Shown one piece after another: positions 5,152-5,946 of a stretch of 5,946 nt of DNA. A program made the position numbers and the translations under genes. The notes under the pieces were generated by a model, which saw only the letters and a program-made list of their open reading frames with translations, searched no databases and had not been told where the DNA came from. Within the stretch, counting starts at the first letter, position 1. Each line of letters opens with the position of its first letter. The stretch is from Paracoccaceae bacterium (lineage in GTDB: Bacteria; Pseudomonadota; Alphaproteobacteria; Rhodobacterales; Rhodobacteraceae). Location: positions 1 through 5,946 of the forward strand of contig WFUK01000093.1 in assembly GCA_015485015.1 (NCBI GenBank), written 5' to 3'.

Positions 5152-5946
5152 CCCTGCAATGCCTCCCACATCTCTATATCGCGCTGGGCGGTCCAGATGC
5201 GGGGATGGGCGATGCCCCGGGCTTCGTCATAAGCGCGCGCCACGTTAAATGGCAGGCAATGCTCGTAAATGGCAAAATCGCCGAATTTCTCGTCGCATTC
5301 CGCGCGCACCGCATCCCATGCCTGCTTCAGACAGCCACCCTTGGCGGCCACGCGGGCGGCGGGGCGATAGGTGCTTTCCACAAAATCCCTGGTGCTTTCA
5401 ATCGCCGCTTCCACCATGCCACGGCCCACCAGCGCATCGCCGCGCCCCGGCGCAATGCTGACGGGATCAAACGCCGCGATGTTATCCAAGGTATGGCCCC
5501 ATTCGGCAAAAAACCCGTCACCGCAATAGCACGCGGAGTGGTATTCCACGATATCGCCGGTAAACATCACCTCGGCATCCGGCACCCAGACCACCGCGTC
5601 GCCCGCCGTATGCGCCCGGCCAAGCTGCATGATATCCACGCGGCGTTTGCCAAGGTAAACCGTCATCGCCTCGCTAAAGGTCGTGGTCGGCCAGGTCAGC
5701 CCGGGGATGCTTTCATGGCCCTGAAACAGGCGCGGGAAGCGCTGGAATTCGCTATCCCAATCCTCCTGCCCGCGCTCCTCGACCATGCCGCGCGCCGCCT
5801 CGGACATAATGATTTGCGGCGCGCCATATGCGCTTGCCCCCAGCACCCGCACCGCGTGATAATGGGTCAGCACCAGATGGCTGATCGGCTTGTCGGTGAC
5901 CTTGCGAATTTCCTCGATCACCTTGTTCGCCAAGCGCGGCGTGGCC
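5148..5946 (-). CDS. MBL-fold metallo-hydrolase with one incomplete metal site (5' end missing)
   Basis: The visible C-terminal part, about 265 codons, belongs to the metallo-beta-lactamase superfamily. Reading continues in frame to the right edge (Ala-Thr-Pro-Arg before the Leu at 5933), so the true start lies outside; perhaps 40-60 residues are missing. Counting that Leu (codon 5931-5933) as residue 1, the canonical HxHxDH appears as HYHAVR (24-29). GRAHTAGD keeps H108, FTGD keeps D127, and the usual PGHG is PGRG (R164). Thus the first-site ligands H24, H26, H108 and the bridging D127 remain, while all three ligands unique to the second site are replaced by Val, Arg and Arg. The rest of the fold is intact, with no frameshift or stop, so this looks like a functional mono-metal or altered enzyme rather than decay. 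Its TGA overlaps the hydroxylase ATG by four bases, placing it first among the visible operon genes. A hydrolase for an ester or lactone intermediate is a guess. Confidence 0.87.
   Translation of the reverse strand, partial: ATPRLANKVIEEIRKVTDKPISHLVLTHYHAVRVLGASAYGAPQIIMSEAARGMVEERGQEDWDSEFQRFPRLFQGHESIPGLTWPTTTFSEAMTVYLGKRRVDIMQLGRAHTAGDAVVWVPDAEVMFTGDIVEYHSACYCGDGFFAEWGHTLDNIAAFDPVSIAPGRGDALVGRGMVEAAIESTRDFVESTYRPAARVAAKGGCLKQAWDAVRAECDEKFGDFAIYEHCLPFNVARAYDEARGIAHPRIWTAQRDIEMWEALQG

Noticed and set aside
5152..5169. A GTG start for the FAD hydroxylase six codons earlier
   Set aside because: The ATG at 5151 overlaps the upstream stop as ATGA and is preceded by GGGAGG, which would lie inside the coding sequence if the GTG were used.
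5931..5933. A TTG start for the MBL-fold gene within the window
   Set aside because: The frame continues to the edge with family-like residues (Ala-Thr-Pro-Arg), and the fold's N-terminal strands are still missing, so the start lies outside.
1..5946. Mobile elements, CRISPR arrays, toxin-antitoxin or defence systems
   Set aside because: No transposase, integrase, direct-repeat array, attachment site or defence-gene motif was seen. Every long stretch is accounted for by metabolic genes.

Overview
The window looks like chromosomal DNA from an alphaproteobacterium, most likely of the Rhodobacterales (Roseobacter group). The reasons are the GC-rich coding sequence, the roughly 300-residue ThyX with an N-terminal extension, and the pairing of a flavoprotein hydroxylase with a DUF2783 protein. 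The lineage is inferred from remembered protein families; no database was searched. I see no rRNA, tRNA, CRISPR array, transposase or phage gene.

Layout, left to right. Positions 1-116 are non-coding and AT-richer, with a small hairpin followed by T residues that points away from a gene off the left edge. thyX (117-1028, minus) encodes flavin-dependent thymidylate synthase. A class III extradiol (LigB/DODA-type) dioxygenase gene (1103-1900, minus) lies upstream of it. A 73-base divergent gap then separates the dioxygenase from a DUF817 membrane protein gene (1974-2801, plus). The DUF817 gene meets the next operon tail to tail, and the two stop codons overlap.

The rest, 2798-5946, is one tightly packed minus-strand operon read from right to left. 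It encodes a metallo-beta-lactamase-fold protein (5' end outside the window), a class A FAD aromatic hydroxylase, a 61-residue DUF2783 protein and a VOC-fold protein. The first junction is an ATGA overlap. The next two gaps are 12 and 11 bases, with ribosome-binding sites abutting or overlapping the preceding stop codon. This packing suggests coordinated translation at a fixed ratio.

The operon looks like an aromatic-compound catabolic module. A large flavoprotein followed by a protein of about 6.5 kDa resembles, from memory, the two-component 3-hydroxyphenylacetate 6-hydroxylase MhaA/MhaB of Pseudomonas putida, in which the small protein is a coupling factor for hydroxylation to homogentisate. 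On that reading DUF2783 would be the coupling protein. The MBL-fold and VOC proteins would handle intermediates or by-products. The MBL-fold protein is notable because it keeps one metal site and has lost all three ligands unique to the other. The substrate is not determined by this sequence. The DODA-like dioxygenase may also act on aromatics but sits in a separate transcription unit.
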